Assembly (NCBI RefSeq): GCF_019649055.1
Contig: NW_026570347.1
Span: 306,731-370,730 of the forward strand
From: Paramacrobiotus metropolitanus
Lineage: Eukaryota; Tardigrada; Eutardigrada; Parachela; Macrobiotidae
DNA: 64,000 nucleotides
Direction of reading: 5' to 3'
The translations under genes and the position numbers were made by a program. Of the stretch, positions 19,866-31,356 are shown piece by piece (within the stretch, counting starts at the first letter, position 1; each line of letters starts with the position of its first letter). The notes under the pieces are model-generated. The model ran no database searches and had not been told where the DNA came from. It saw only the letters and a list, made by a program, of their open reading frames with translations.

Positions 19866-20680
19866 TAGTAGTAACGTTAAAGTTGTAAAATTATGTTAGC
19901 AAATAACAAAATTACTACATGATGCCGCACTAGAAATAGCATGATGTTTTTGTTTGAATCCATCGAGTTTGCAACAGTAGTACGTAAACATTTTTTAATA
20001 CTTCGTTTTATATACTTATGCTTACCACAACCGCCACTGGAGATTTTTTCATAAGATCTTCATATTGTGTTCTTTCAGCGGATTCCTGCTTGAGTAAAAC
20101 CAAATTATCTGTCATTTTTTGAGCACGCAATCGCATTACGCTTTGCACAATTCTTACTACTTATAGGTCATCCGATATTGATGAGCGATTGTAGAAAGGT
20201 AACGATAATCCGATTATGAGCGTCACTCTGAACAACTATCTAAAGACGGTGGGAAAATTTTTCTGCATCCTGTACGAGTTTGAAGTGTGATATCCTTTAT
20301 TCTATTTAACGTGGGAACGATTGTAAAAGTTGATTATGACCTTGCAAGTGATTTGATGTGGTATCGATGTAATCAGCGTAAAATGCCGTTCATGGGAAGA
20401 GATAGTTTCACTGATTACGAGCGTGAGAAAGATATTATTGCCCGATGATAATTTGTCGCTTGCGTTCGGGAACACTATTTTTGATCTTGATAGTTGATTA
20501 AAATTATGTGAAACCTTGATAATCTACTACGTATACTGATGGGTTTTGCTTTCAGAATTGAAAAAAGATTGCATGAGACTTGATTATTATCACTTTCTCA
20601 TACGCTACCATTTAAAATACACGAACAGTTTTAAAAATTGTTGCGTTGGTAATTTTTCATCGGTGACAGACCTCTGAAGA
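19866..20680. other. Region between PC4-like and IAP genes
   Basis: Holds the possible 5' exon at 20034-20136 (minus). Otherwise noncoding with AAAAGTTGATTATG near 20327 and AGTTGATTAAAATT near 20489, and divergent promoters inferred for the flanking genes. Confidence 0.4.
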
Positions 20681-21820
20681 ATGTTACCAAGTCCATATGC
20701 CTTACGTTGTAATGATGTACCATCTTACCGCTTATTATGGACTAATAGTGAATATACAGATAGTAAAGAGCTGGCTGCAAAAGGGTTTTACGAAATTAAT
20801 ATTCAGGATGCTTACGTCTGCAGATTTTGCAAAAATGTGGATCTACCTACTACCAGTAAAAATGATCAGTTGGATTCACATCTCAAGACGTATCCACACT
20901 GTGCGGAATTGCAACAAAGGTTCAACCAGGCAGATATATCTTTCACGCCTAGCAAGTTCTACTTAACTCCTAACCACCGAAAATACGAAAGCCTCAACGA
21001 GCGCCTTAAAAGCTTCCGAGATTGGCCAAAACAGTGAAATTCTTTCACGCCTGCAAGCATGAGTGAAGCGGGATTCTATTTTCAAGGCCTTGGTGATATT
21101 GTCAAATGCTATTTCTGTGGATTATCGGTAAAACGCTGGGAGTCAAAAGATGTACCTCTCATCGAACATTTAAAGTTGTCACCAACGTGCCTGTATGCCA
21201 TTCACTGCCTATCCCAACACTACATGGCAGAACATCCAAAAAATCTACAAAAACCCTCGAAATTGCTTTCAGTAATGCGGTGTAAATCCGATGACCTTGC
21301 ACCTACTTATTCTGATGTGCCACCTTCAAAAGTTCCTCCTCCACTATCACCACTATCACCACCAATACCACCACCATCACCTTGCACCCAGCTAAAACCA
21401 CTACTGACCGCAAATAAGCCGACAATAAACCCGCGTACAACCCTGATTCGGAAAGCACTTAATGCCGGTTATCAACATTCGTTGATTATGGATGCCATAA
21501 GCCTTCACTGTGAAACTGCGGAAGTGCCGGGAGAGTTGAATTATTATACTCTTCTGAATATTCTAGAGTATATAAAAGTGCAGCAAAATCCTAAAAGTCT
21601 TCGCACTGCTAAATTATGGTGTCCGCGTTGTGCTGAAGATACTACTCATCAAAACGGTGCGTTGGATTTTACGCTCCCTGACGGTACACACTGGGTTAGT
21701 AGTATTGATTTTAGAAGTGCTTGTGATGTAGAATTTTACGAATGCTCACTGTGCGGTAGTTTAGATCAGATGGATGGGAGTGTAGTTGACGCTGTGGAAA
21801 AACACGTACTACTTGCTTGA
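20681..21820 (+). pseudogene. Inhibitor-of-apoptosis protein: two BIRs, UBA-like, cysteine-rich tail; one nonsense codon
   Basis: One frame of 379 codons with a single TGA at 21035-21037 inside BIR2. BIR1 has VCRFC then H and C in the pattern Cx2C-x16-Hx6C. BIR2 (KSFRDWP, then AGFYFQG, KCYFCGLSV, the W-D-P-EH block) is fully canonical. A proline-rich linker (about 21315-21385) precedes a UBA-like helix trio (LIRKALNAGYQHSLIMDAI). The end carries WCPRC and YECSLC pairs in a zinc-ribbon-like arrangement where cellular IAPs have a RING. IAPs restrain caspases; a viral copy would delay host cell death. The stop is the only defect, so decay is recent or the base is wrong. Confidence 0.8.
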
Positions 21821-23404
21821 TTTTTAATTCAAACGGAAGTGTGCTGTGCTATTGCAATCTATTTATCATCATTTGGTTAACACTCTTGTACGGTAAGAGC
21901 TGATTGATTATTTTTACTGTTGAAAGTTTAGCACGTGTGTACTTTAAAAGAAAAAAACCAATTTGCCGCAGTCATGTACCGAAAATATATTCGTAGAATA
22001 GTTACAAAACATTTCACCTTACCTGAAAGTCAGGATGATGTCACACAATCTTTCATAAAACGTAAAATACGTCAGGAGTGAACTCGCTTTAAAAACTATA
22101 GAGAGAATCTTGCAGGAGCACATTACATATCATAGTGCAAGAGCACATTGTATTGTACGAGCATATTATAGTGCAGGAGCACATTACATATTATAGTGCA
22201 GGATTTCTTATATAAGAAATCTCCGACTCAACCTGTCTTTCCGTTGGTTACCGCCAATGTGCATTTTGCATACTACATAGTAGTGTATTCGACCGGCCGG
22301 TCTAGCCGTGCCGTGACCTTTCGTTATTTTGTTCTGCCATAAAATTATTCAGTAAACAGTAGCCTAATATTGAGCATCCAGTAATAGTAACGTTTTTTGA
22401 GCTCTAGTCACAGTAACAATAATTAAGGTTGTTAAAATATCAGTAAAAAGTAAGTAGTGGTAAAGAAGAATTGTGACAGCCAATAACTCTACCGGCAACA
22501 CGATCTTTATTGGAATTTCATATGATTTCACCATAAATTGGCTCATTACCTTCGCGCTTCGCACAAAATTAACTTCTTAATAAAAATTTTGTACTTGGCT
22601 TACTGAGTATGTAATCTTTAGGGTCAATTAGTAAACAATAAGTGAAAGTAGCGATAGTGTGAGGAAAAAAAGCAAAAATAAAGTAAGTAAAAAGTTTGCA
22701 ACAGTAATTAGTGTTTATTTCAGGGTTTTATTTTTACTTTATCTTCAGTATTAAGATTAACAAACAGCAATATAAACAAGGTGATATTACTCATGATTAA
22801 ACAATTTACGTACGCATGTTATATACAAGAATACGCTTAAGGTGGTTATGTTTTACAGCAACTGCATGCTGAACTGAACATTTATCAATATTCATGCAGT
22901 TAAATGACAACAAACGCGGTTGCTAAACAATCAGTAGTAAGAATACAAAATGTATTTTAGGCTTTTCTGGAAAACATTGTCATAGATAAAGTAAACGCCA
23001 GTGTACTGCTCTATAAAGTTTGGTGCAGAATCATTCATGCTGCTATGGTAATTATATAGTGTTGCAAACGCAGTAAAATAATTTCGATGATAAAACTAAA
23101 GTTAGAAAAAACTTGAAAATATCAAAATTATTTAAGCAGCATCGATAATATTGACATTTAGAGATAACGTAGCGTACTCATACGTAATGTGCTTCCCTAT
23201 ACGCTGAATGAGGACGAGAAACAAAATGCACTATCACAATGATCAGCGAATAAGCTGAACATACGAACATGCATATTCTTGTTCGTCCGTATGGCTGCTT
23301 AGAACATTCCGATGTTGTCACAAATTATACGCAGATCTAAATCATCTGGATTTTCCTCCACTAGCATGACGAAGGAATCTAATTAATATTTATTTTAGTC
23401 AATC
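21821..23404. other. Gene-poor stretch between element 1 and the xanthine dehydrogenase-like gene
   Basis: No gene supported. Contains the 22110-22206 tandem repeat. A short hydrophobic minus-strand frame at 22364-22564 is unconvincing. The right end of element 1 should lie here, but I found no terminal inverted repeat. Confidence 0.4.
22110..22206. repeat. Tandem repeat, unit about 28-31 bases
   Basis: Three imperfect copies of GCAGGAGCACATTACATATY-ATAGT; the middle one reads CAAGAGCACATTGTATTGTACG. It is followed by a short TTATATAAGAAAT palindrome. Confidence 0.75.
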
Positions 23405-25636
23405 GCATGCAGGTAAATACGTGCCTGCCACGACGATGGCAACCGACTGTCCGGCATAGAAAGATTGACGAACAGCTAAAAATTCTTCCGCGGTCGTGGG
23501 ATAGCTGGGATCATTTAGTGGGAATATGTTATTCGCACCGGGAATATCGGATGCCGTAAAAACTCGCACAACACCCGGCAGTGCCTATTGACACACAACG
23601 GTCATCTTCACTGTTGCCTATTAAGAATTGTATGGAATGTGTATCTAATTCTTACCAAAGCCGGAGCAGCATCAATCCGGAAAATGGTAGCATTGGCCTG
23701 CGTAGTGAGGACCAAAGCGGCGTGCAGCATTCCTTCTTGTTCAATGTCCGCAATGAATTTCGCTTCGCCGGTGCACTGGATCATGGATTCAATCTTGGGA
23801 ATCGGCTGCGTCAATGGCCAATCCTCTGGTTTTGTAGGATAAGACTGCGACCCGATGGATACCGGTCGCTCTAATCGCAAACTGGCAATAGCACTGCGAT
23901 ACCTCTCATCAGCATGATCACCCACAATCATCAAAGCAAACTGCAAATTTCGAAAAAATTAAGTATAATCTGAGAAATGTCTTAAAATGTGGCCGTGCAC
24001 ATACCTTGTAAAGCAGCGACAGGCAGATAGACCTTTTGTTTTCCGGTTTGGCTTCCGATGGATCCATCACTGGGTTGACTTCTTTGCTCAGTATTTGCAA
24101 TGCTTGGTGCAACACATCAACATCCCCAAGGTCCTTGCCAACCAGAAAACCTTCCGTTTGCGTAGCATGAGTCTAATTTGTGGCAAAAATTGCTTTATAT
24201 CCAAAAATTCTTAATGACCGCGATCCTTACAAAGGTTGGCGCAATATTGCCGAACAGTATACAAGGCTTCTCGGATATCACAAAATTTCCTTGTGTCTTG
24301 TCGACTCTTGCTCGGAAAGCTGCATTTACAATGGCATGCGCATTCTGAATAAAACGACATGATTATTCATTAAAAATGTGGAATACTTTCGTAAAGAGAA
24401 ACATGCGTACCTGAGATCGTGGCATGATCTTATAAGTTTTAAAGTAATAATCCTCCCCAAAAGATGGTAATTCTGCCCGCAAGATTATTTTTCCTTTTAA
24501 ATTAGCATTTACGAAGTCTTCGCCTTTGCAGCTTTTATTGTCCGGTCCTGAAATTAAAACCAAATCACTTAAGAGTTGTGGAATCCAGCTTACTGCGCCA
24601 TTAATATTCACATAATCTTCTGTACTCTGTAGTTGCCAATTAGAAAAAAAATCAGCACTGCACTTTTACCGGTATATATTGTGGCATTGGAAACAACCAT
24701 TGTAAGAAATGTCTCCGAAGGAAATTCTTTATGGCGATTCTTCATGGCCATATTGCCGCCCCATGAGCCAACCTAAATATTTGATCATTATTTTCTGTTA
24801 CATGAATGAAAAAATGTTAAGTTTACTAACATTGCGAACAGCCACGTGGGCCGTTTTGCTGAGCAGCGCGGTTAGTTCCGACAAATAATGATATCCATCA
24901 CTGACCGACAGTTCTTTGTAAGTCTCAGTAACGTCCCGCAACAGTATGGCGGATCCAAAACGAAATGTGTCCTCCGTGAAGCTGATTTCATATAAATCAG
25001 CAATTTTTTTTAGGTCGATATATGAGTCGTACGGTCCATCATCATATACACCTGGTATATGATATTTGCTGAGATGCCTTCCAGTTCAGTACTTCTGATC
25101 ACGCGAAGGTTACCTTTGCCAGTATGCCCAACGACGTAGTAAACATTTTGACCAGTCACCTGCGGAAGCAGATGGTGGAGCGAAGTCTTTTACGGCGTTG
25201 CACAAAGGTCGCACGTAGTGATGACCTTTGAAGCTATTAGTCGAACAGGCATTCTCAAGCTTCCGGCACAACGCGATAACCGCATCGGAATTCTGCGTCA
25301 AGTAACCGGCTTTACCTGTTTGTTGTATTAGCAATAAGCTATGAGGTTACGCACTTCGATATCAGGAATTCCCGAACCGGCATCCGCGGAAGCAAACGAC
25401 TTAAAAGCGTCCAAAATGGGGCGGTACCCTGCAAATGCAGTCACTTTAAAACAGTTACCAGTTACCTTATATAATACCAATCGCGCTCCAAAATGGAACA
25501 ATTTATAATAGGGTGTTATTTATACTGTATATAATGTATATTCCGTACCCGTGCAGCGACAGATGTTTCCATCGAACGAGTTTTCCACATCTTGCTGTCG
25601 CAGATTACCGTTTTGTAACATACTGTAACAGCATAA

Positions 25637-25642
25637 CGGATG
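25637..25642. repeat. Target-site duplication, left copy (CGGATG)
   Basis: CGGATG directly precedes the left terminal inverted repeat of element 2. The same six bases follow the right one at 39978-39983. Six-base duplications are typical of Polintons. Confidence 0.8.
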
Positions 25643-25965
25643 AATAGTACGTTTGTTTAACTCAAACTTACTTTGCGCATGTGCATTTACAGTTGCACGG
25701 ATGCGCAAGTGTATATGTGCATTGCCCATATGCGCACATGTATACGTGCATTTGAAATTGCACACATGCGCACACGCGACTCCTGTGCATATGCATTTGC
25801 ACGCATATGTGCCTAACTGGAAATAATTTTTAAAATTGATTTGTTTACTGACTGCACAACAGTGTCGTGATTGAATGTATGATGTGCCATGGTACATGGC
25901 CGAGGTACATGGTACAGGTACCGTTACCATGGTAACGCGTACCTGGTGCCAAGTACCGGTCGTGT
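25643..25965 (+). repeat. Left terminal inverted repeat of element 2
   Basis: About 323 bases, roughly 90% identical to the inverted right end. The outer half is rich in alternating purine-pyrimidine words (GCATATGCGCACATGTATAC). The inner about 70 bases are a cluster of GGTAC/GTACC words (GGTACAGGTACCGTTACC, then ACCTGGTGCCAAGTACC). Confidence 0.9.
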
Positions 25966-28900
25966 TCACGACCATGTAGTTACCTTTCCGATTAATGAAA
26001 CCTTGTTAGTTGTGAAATTCCAGTCTATGGTTTTTTACTAAACGCTATAAGAGCTTTCGTACACAGCGTTATTACTAACGCTTTTTAAAGTAATGTCTAC
26101 CATACGGAGTACGTCCTTTTGATACGTGTTTTTTGGGTCCATTTTGAAGACAAATTGTCTTCAGCTGAGTTATTGGACTGTAACGCCTCACCGTCATTGG
26201 CGGACTGGACTGACACCTACAAAAATGTTACCGATCAGATGGGTGGACAGAAACCGGTGGAGCAAGACCTTGAAACTCAAAACCAACCGTTTGACATCGA
26301 TGACCACGTTACTATCGAGAGCAAAGGCGAAAAGTTTTCCAGAAAGTACAAGCTCCATTTCAAGTGTTTTACCGTAAAAGTAAGTATTTCTGAAAACATT
26401 ATTTATACTTTATTTTTTTATTTTTTATTAATTATCTATTATTATATTACCACTTTAGCTACTACAGAGACTTTGAAAAGCTGATGGAAAAATGTTTTTT
26501 TTTTAATTTTACAAAGATTTATAATTTTTTTGGTTTGATTTTGTGACATAAACGTTACGCAACCAGACTTTTAATCAAGGACCTACAATCTTGAAGACAA
26601 ACAAACTATCACAAGGCTTCACGAAATGATTCGACTGATGATGATGCAACAGCAGTAGCCCAACACCATTTATCACTTGAGGTACCGTTATAGGTATCCC
26701 AGCTGGATCATGTTCCTTTTGTGGAAATTCCAGTCGTACTTACCTTTATTTTGGAGCATATCCTTCAGTCAGTTTTGCGTGACATCGGTGACAAAGATTT
26801 AGTTCGTCTGCGTATTGATTCCCATTCATTAGGGCGACCAATTTGGACGCCACCTATTCAACGCTCGCAGCTGGATGTCAGACGATGGATGGACGAAGTT
26901 GAAAAGGTACTGCAGTCAAACGAGGACTTTGTTCTTGACGACACTTTTGAAATATCTGTACAATACACGGAGCTGCCGAATAGTGGGTGACGGCGGTTAA
27001 TTCCGCAATTGTTATATCGGAAATTGAAAAAGATGAAGCCTGTAGTTGAGATAAGGAATACCGATAATATCTGTATGGCTAGAGCATTAGTATTTAGCAA
27101 AGCGTATGCTGACAAGGACAAGAAGCTGATTCGCCGACTTCGTCAGGGTAAAAAATTGCTAACCAGTGAAGCCAAAAAGCTCATAAAACGAGCAAAGCTG
27201 ACAGAGAAATCCTACGATCTCACGGATATCCCACTGTTTGAAGCTGTGCTACCAGAATATCAGATCGTCGTGGTCAGTTTATACCAAGGAAGCAGCATTG
27301 TTTACAATGGAAAGTTCAAGGAGCGTCACATTGTATTGTTGCTTTATGGTCACCATTACGATTTGCTTTTGTCGCTACCGGCTTTCTTTAAAAATCGTAT
27401 TGATGTTACCAGTGCGGTAAAGGTTATTCGGATCGTCGCATTCATCGGTGCAACAGTATCTGTCACCAATGCTTGCGCACTAATTGCGAGCGGGACACAA
27501 CAAATCCTATACACTGCACTGACTGCAATCGTATATTTTATGGGCAAGGATGTTCTGATCGCCACAATTGGTTCCCAAAAAGAGTCGTGGGAAATCATTG
27601 TGCAGCACAGTCAAAGTTTGTTTGGAATGCCGGTGTGTGGTGTCAATGCGGAACCGGAAAGGATCAAACAACCACCAGTGCGGAGAAATATACTGTAAGA
27701 ATTGCAACATTCACGTATTACCGGAAAACCATCAGTGTTTAATGAGACCGCACACTGTGACCCCGGAAGAGCGTCAAAAGAATGAAAATGCTCAGTTTTT
27801 TTATTTTGATTTCGAGACCTACATCCAAGATGGCGGCCAGTTGGTTCCGAATTTAGCCGTCGTGCAAGATGATACGGGAACTCAGTGGACTTTTCCTTGT
27901 ACTGATGAACCATTAGGAAAATGCATAACGGACCCACTGTGCGAATTTTTGATTAGCGAGAACCACAGGGGGCATTACATCATCGCGCACAATTTTAAAG
28001 CGTTTGATGGATATTTTATCCTACAGTGGTTGTTAAAAAATGGAGTGACCCCTAAAGTTATCATGAACGGTGGAAGATTTTACAACTGGATGTCCTGGGT
28101 TATGACATTTACTTTCGTGACAGTATTAATTATAACCCACAAAGCCTCTCCAAATGGCCCGCGACATTTGGATTACCGGATATCAAAAAAGGAACTTTCC
28201 CTCATAAATTCAATCGTCGCGAAAATTCGGACCGTGTTGTGCCGTATCCCAGCATGGATGAATATGGCTTCCAAACAATGGACAAGAAAGCGCAAGTCTC
28301 TTTTAAAGAGTGGTACGATATCGATGTCAAAACAAAAAACGGCCTTTTTGATTTTCGTAAAGAATTTGTTGCTTACTGCGAAAATGACGTCACTGTCTTA
28401 CGGACCTGTTGCCAACAGTTTCGCAAGCTGTTTATGGAAATCAGCAACGGCCTTTGCCCTTTCACTTCAGCTTTAACCATCGCTGGACTGTGCGACTTGT
28501 ATTGGCGTTCTTTCATTTTAAAACCGAATCAAATTGGACTGGTGCCTCAACAACGGTTCGCCCGTAATCGCTTGCAGTCGGTCAAGGCCATGAAATGGAT
28601 TTCGTGGATGGAAGAAGAAGAAAAATGCGAAATTCAGTCTGTGATTTCCTGCACCGAACAGAAAATTGGTCCTTATTACGTGGATGGATACCGGCCTGAC
28701 ACAGGCCATATCTACGAGTTTTATGGATGTTGGTACCATGGTTGTCCGTCCTGCATGGGCCCAGAGACGGTTCACCCCTTTCGAAACCTTCCAATGCGTG
28801 ACATTTATAAAGAAACGATGGACCGCGAGCAGTACCTCCGCTCATTGGGTCACCAGGTAACCACTGTTTGGGAACATGATTTTGACGCAGACCTTCGTAT

Positions 28901-29795
28901 TGATTCCGAAATGCGCAACTTCGTCAATGATATAAAGATTACCGAACCGCTGAATACTCGAAACGCTTTCTACGGTGGCCGGACAAATGCCGTGCGATTG
29001 TTGCATACCGTGACTGCCGATGAAAAGATCAAGTATTTTGATTTCAACAGTGAATATCCTTTTGTTAACAAAAATCGCCGGTATCCGCTAGGACATCCTA
29101 TTATTTTAACTAAGAACTTTCAAGACATTCGTGAATATTTTGGTTTGGTCCATTGCACAGTACTACCACCGGGAGATTTGTGGTTACCCATTTACCATAC
29201 CGTTGTAACGGCAAGCTGACCTTTCCGTCATGTGCAACATGTGTTAAAGAACAGAACACGAAGAAATGTGCCCACTCGGATTTGGAAAGGGAAATAACGG
29301 GAACGTGGTGTACGCCAGAGTTACATGCTGCATTGGATCGGGGATACATTGTCACCAGGATATACGAAGTGTGGCATTACGAAATATTCGATGATCATCT
29401 TTTCAAAGAGTACATTGACCGCTTTTTGAAGATCAAAACTGAAGCCAGCGGATGGCCAGCGGGTATCACTACAGAAATTGAAAAGCGAAATTATATTTCT
29501 GATTTTGAAGAACGAGAAGGAGTCAAGTTAGATTACAGTAAAGTCAAAGATAATCCCGGCCTACGTGTTTAGCCAAGTTATGCCTGAACAGCTTTTGGGG
29601 CTGACTAGGAATGCAGGACAACAAGCTGAATACCATGTATATCCATGACCCCAAAACATTTTATGAAATGCTATTTTCCGGCAAACATCATGTGCATTCG
29701 TGGGATCTTTTTGATGACAATGTCGTGCAGATTACGTACACCAAAGAAGATGGTTTTATCGAGCAGAATCCGAATACGAATGTCGTCTTGGCCGC

Positions 29796-29852
29796 GTAAG
29801 TTTTGTAAAAACTTTACTCAGCAAGCAGAGGTTTACTCTATTTTTACATTAG
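29796..29852 (+). other. Intron-like insert 1 in element 2 polymerase gene
   Basis: 57 bases, GTAAGT...ACATTAG. Removal joins NVVLAA to FTTCWARLHLYHFMD in frame, as expected between motifs B and C. Confidence 0.7.
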
Positions 29853-29932
29853 GTTTACCACCTGTTGGGCACGACTGCATCTGTACCACTTTATGGATAT
29901 GGTTAAAGAGCGTCTCTTGTATTTTGACACAA

Positions 29933-29986
29933 GTAGTTGCTGCACTAAATTTTTACTGGCATTTTTATGGCAATAATTTTCTGTAG
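29933..29986 (+). other. Intron-like insert 2 in element 2 polymerase gene
   Basis: 54 bases, GTAGTT...TTCTGTAG, splitting the motif C codon region; removal joins LLYFDT to NSIFFVSKPGW. Confidence 0.65.
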
Positions 29987-30392
29987 ATTCCATTTTCTTT
30001 GTGTCGAAACCGGGATGGCCTGACCCTCCTACTGGCCGATTTTAGGGCGATTTAACCGATGAACTAAAACCTGGACAACACATTACGCAATTCGTCAGCT
30101 TGGGCGCCAAGACCTATGCCTACAGGACAAACGATGGACATTCGGTAGTCAAAATCAAAGGATTCACCATCAATAATCGGATTAAAGAGAAAATTAACAT
30201 GGAGTCCATAATGAATATTCTGCACATGTCTGGTAGTATTGATGTGCATTATGATGACGTTATTAAACGCATCAAGTCGAAACTTGTTCTGTGCAATAGT
30301 GATGTAACTGAGCGTCTGCAAGTGACGTATGATAAGCGGCGCATTACGCAAGACTGGAATACTGTTCCATACGGATATACGGTTGAATAAAT

Positions 30393-30920
30393 TTATTGAG
30401 TAGCATGAAACTGCTGTATCATTCGACCGACAAAGTCCACAGATATTTGTATGTCATGCATTTCTTTCAGTCCCAAAAAGTTGCACTTTCCCGATGGAAA
30501 GAGCACAGCAGTACACCAAGGCAACTTTATACGTAAACCACTAAACAGTTCAGGAGTATATTCCAACTTGTAATGTTGGCTAAATTTCTCAATATGGATA
30601 CGCGTACCAAAATCATGGGTGACCACAATATTAACAATTCGAAATCCCGAAACGATACAATGGTACCCAATTGATTGAAGAATCCTGGTAAAGTTGTCGA
30701 CCAATTCTCTGGCAGCAGATTCCGAGCGAGCTCCATTGACCGTGATTTTTCCATTGGAATATAGTTGGCAATGTGCCTTGTACGGAGACAGAATACGAAG
30801 GAGTAACCCGGAAAATTTGCGGGGAATATACTGCGCCATCGGTACTTTCTTTTCAATCTCTTTCAGATTGAGGGTAGTGTTTAAATCCGCAACGGCAACG
30901 ACATTCATGATGTTTGGCAT
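30393..30920 (-). CDS. TATA-box binding protein homologue encoded by element 2
   Basis: About 175 residues from the ATG at 30918-30920, the size of the TBP core. The two pseudo-repeats are clear: repeat 1 NIMNVVAVADLNTTLNL, IPRKFSGLLLRI, SNGKITVNGARSE; repeat 2 FRIVNIVVTHDF, YTPELFSGLRIKL, FPSGKCNFLGLKE. Of the four DNA-kinking phenylalanines of TBP, three are kept (KFSG, ELFSG, VLFPSG) and the one in repeat 1 is Tyr (QLYSNG). TBP bends TATA DNA to start transcription, so this protein may direct transcription of element genes. The frame is uninterrupted and overlaps the 3' end of the exonuclease-like gene by 68 bases. I know TBP homologues from giant viruses, but not as a standard Polinton gene. 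Confidence 0.85.
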   Translation of the reverse strand: MPNIMNVVAVADLNTTLNLKEIEKKVPMAQYIPRKFSGLLLRILSPYKAHCQLYSNGKITVNGARSESAARELVDNFTRILQSIGYHCIVSGFRIVNIVVTHDFGTRIHIEKFSQHYKLEYTPELFSGLRIKLPWCTAVLFPSGKCNFLGLKEMHDIQISVDFVGRMIQQFHATQ

Positions 30921-31356
30921 GGCAGTAGAACCACAAACCGAACCGAATAGCTTTGCGCAGTGTTGTTTGGGGCACATCCGTTAGACGGTGATAGACGGGG
31001 CAACCTAGTTCTTCAAGATTGACCACTTGGGGCACATAACGCTCCAGTAAGCGGCACTTCTCCAAACCCTTGGCATAAAAAGTTAGCTCACTAGGACGGC
31101 CAATACGGTTAAACATGTCTTCCAAGGCAACCGTCACTTGATTGTGTCGATAATCACCAAAGGTGCTCCAGAGAAGTCCATGGGAATGCTTGGCCTGTTT
31201 CTGCAACTCTCGAGCGTGTTTGCTGGCCGAGCGTGGTAAACTGAAGGTGTACTGCCCGCTGTCATGTTTTTCTGGGCAAGAAAAGGTCAGCTGTTTGATA
31301 TATGGGGTCTTCTCAATTATAAACCAATCAGCATCTAAAACACATGGCAGAGCCAT
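30853..31356 (-). CDS. Exonuclease-like protein common in Polinton-type elements
   Basis: I start the gene at MALPCVLDADWFIIEKTPY (ATG at 31354-31356), because upstream residues are encoded by the GGTACC-rich intergenic region. The protein has an early strand with acidic residue (VLDADWFIIEKTPYIKQL), HGLLWSTFGDY, FYAKGLEKCRLLERY, VVNLEELGCP and a terminal Cys/His-rich end. This block order is seen in an uncharacterised family scattered through invertebrate genomes and DNA viruses that looks like an RNase H-fold DEDD exonuclease; that assignment is my inference from motif pattern. The 168-codon frame is open and overlaps the TBP-like start. Confidence 0.5.
   Translation of the reverse strand: MALPCVLDADWFIIEKTPYIKQLTFSCPEKHDSGQYTFSLPRSASKHARELQKQAKHSHGLLWSTFGDYRHNQVTVALEDMFNRIGRPSELTFYAKGLEKCRLLERYVPQVVNLEELGCPVYHRLTDVPQTTLRKAIRFGLWFYCHAKHHECRCRCGFKHYPQSERD

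Larger units (their letters stand above)
26119..30390 (+). pseudogene. polB: Protein-primed family B DNA polymerase (element 2), disrupted
   Basis: The polymerase is recognisable from a first exon at about 26119-26391 (GTAAGT donor), through LTFILEHILQSVLRDIG (26739 on) and NTDNICMARALV. It continues with a cysteine-rich part (CHQCLRTNC, CKNCNIHVLP), ExoI FFYFDFET, ExoII IIAHNFKAFDGYF, ExoIII YCENDVTVL, motif A KYFDFNSEYP, motif B KLCLNSFWG and the carboxy-terminal YDKRRITQDWNTVPYGY. Lesions: TGA at 26988, frame changes near 27480-27600, 28080, 29190 and 29570, TGA just after motif B, and TAG near 30050. Two GT-AG inserts (29796-29852 and 29933-29986) flank motif C. Joining the second makes motif C read YFDTNS rather than DTDS, so the catalytic second Asp appears replaced. 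The stop is 2 bases from the convergent TBP-like gene. Confidence 0.85.

Noticed and set aside
22364-22564. Small hydrophobic minus-strand protein
   Set aside because: Composition is that of random AT-rich DNA; no start context or homologue.
2937-23404. Terminal inverted repeats for element 1
   Set aside because: I scanned both flanks by eye for shared inverted words and found none that held over more than about 10 bases.
25520-25975. 151-codon minus-strand frame
   Set aside because: Chance fusion of terminal repeat sequence with exon 5 of the xanthine dehydrogenase-like gene.
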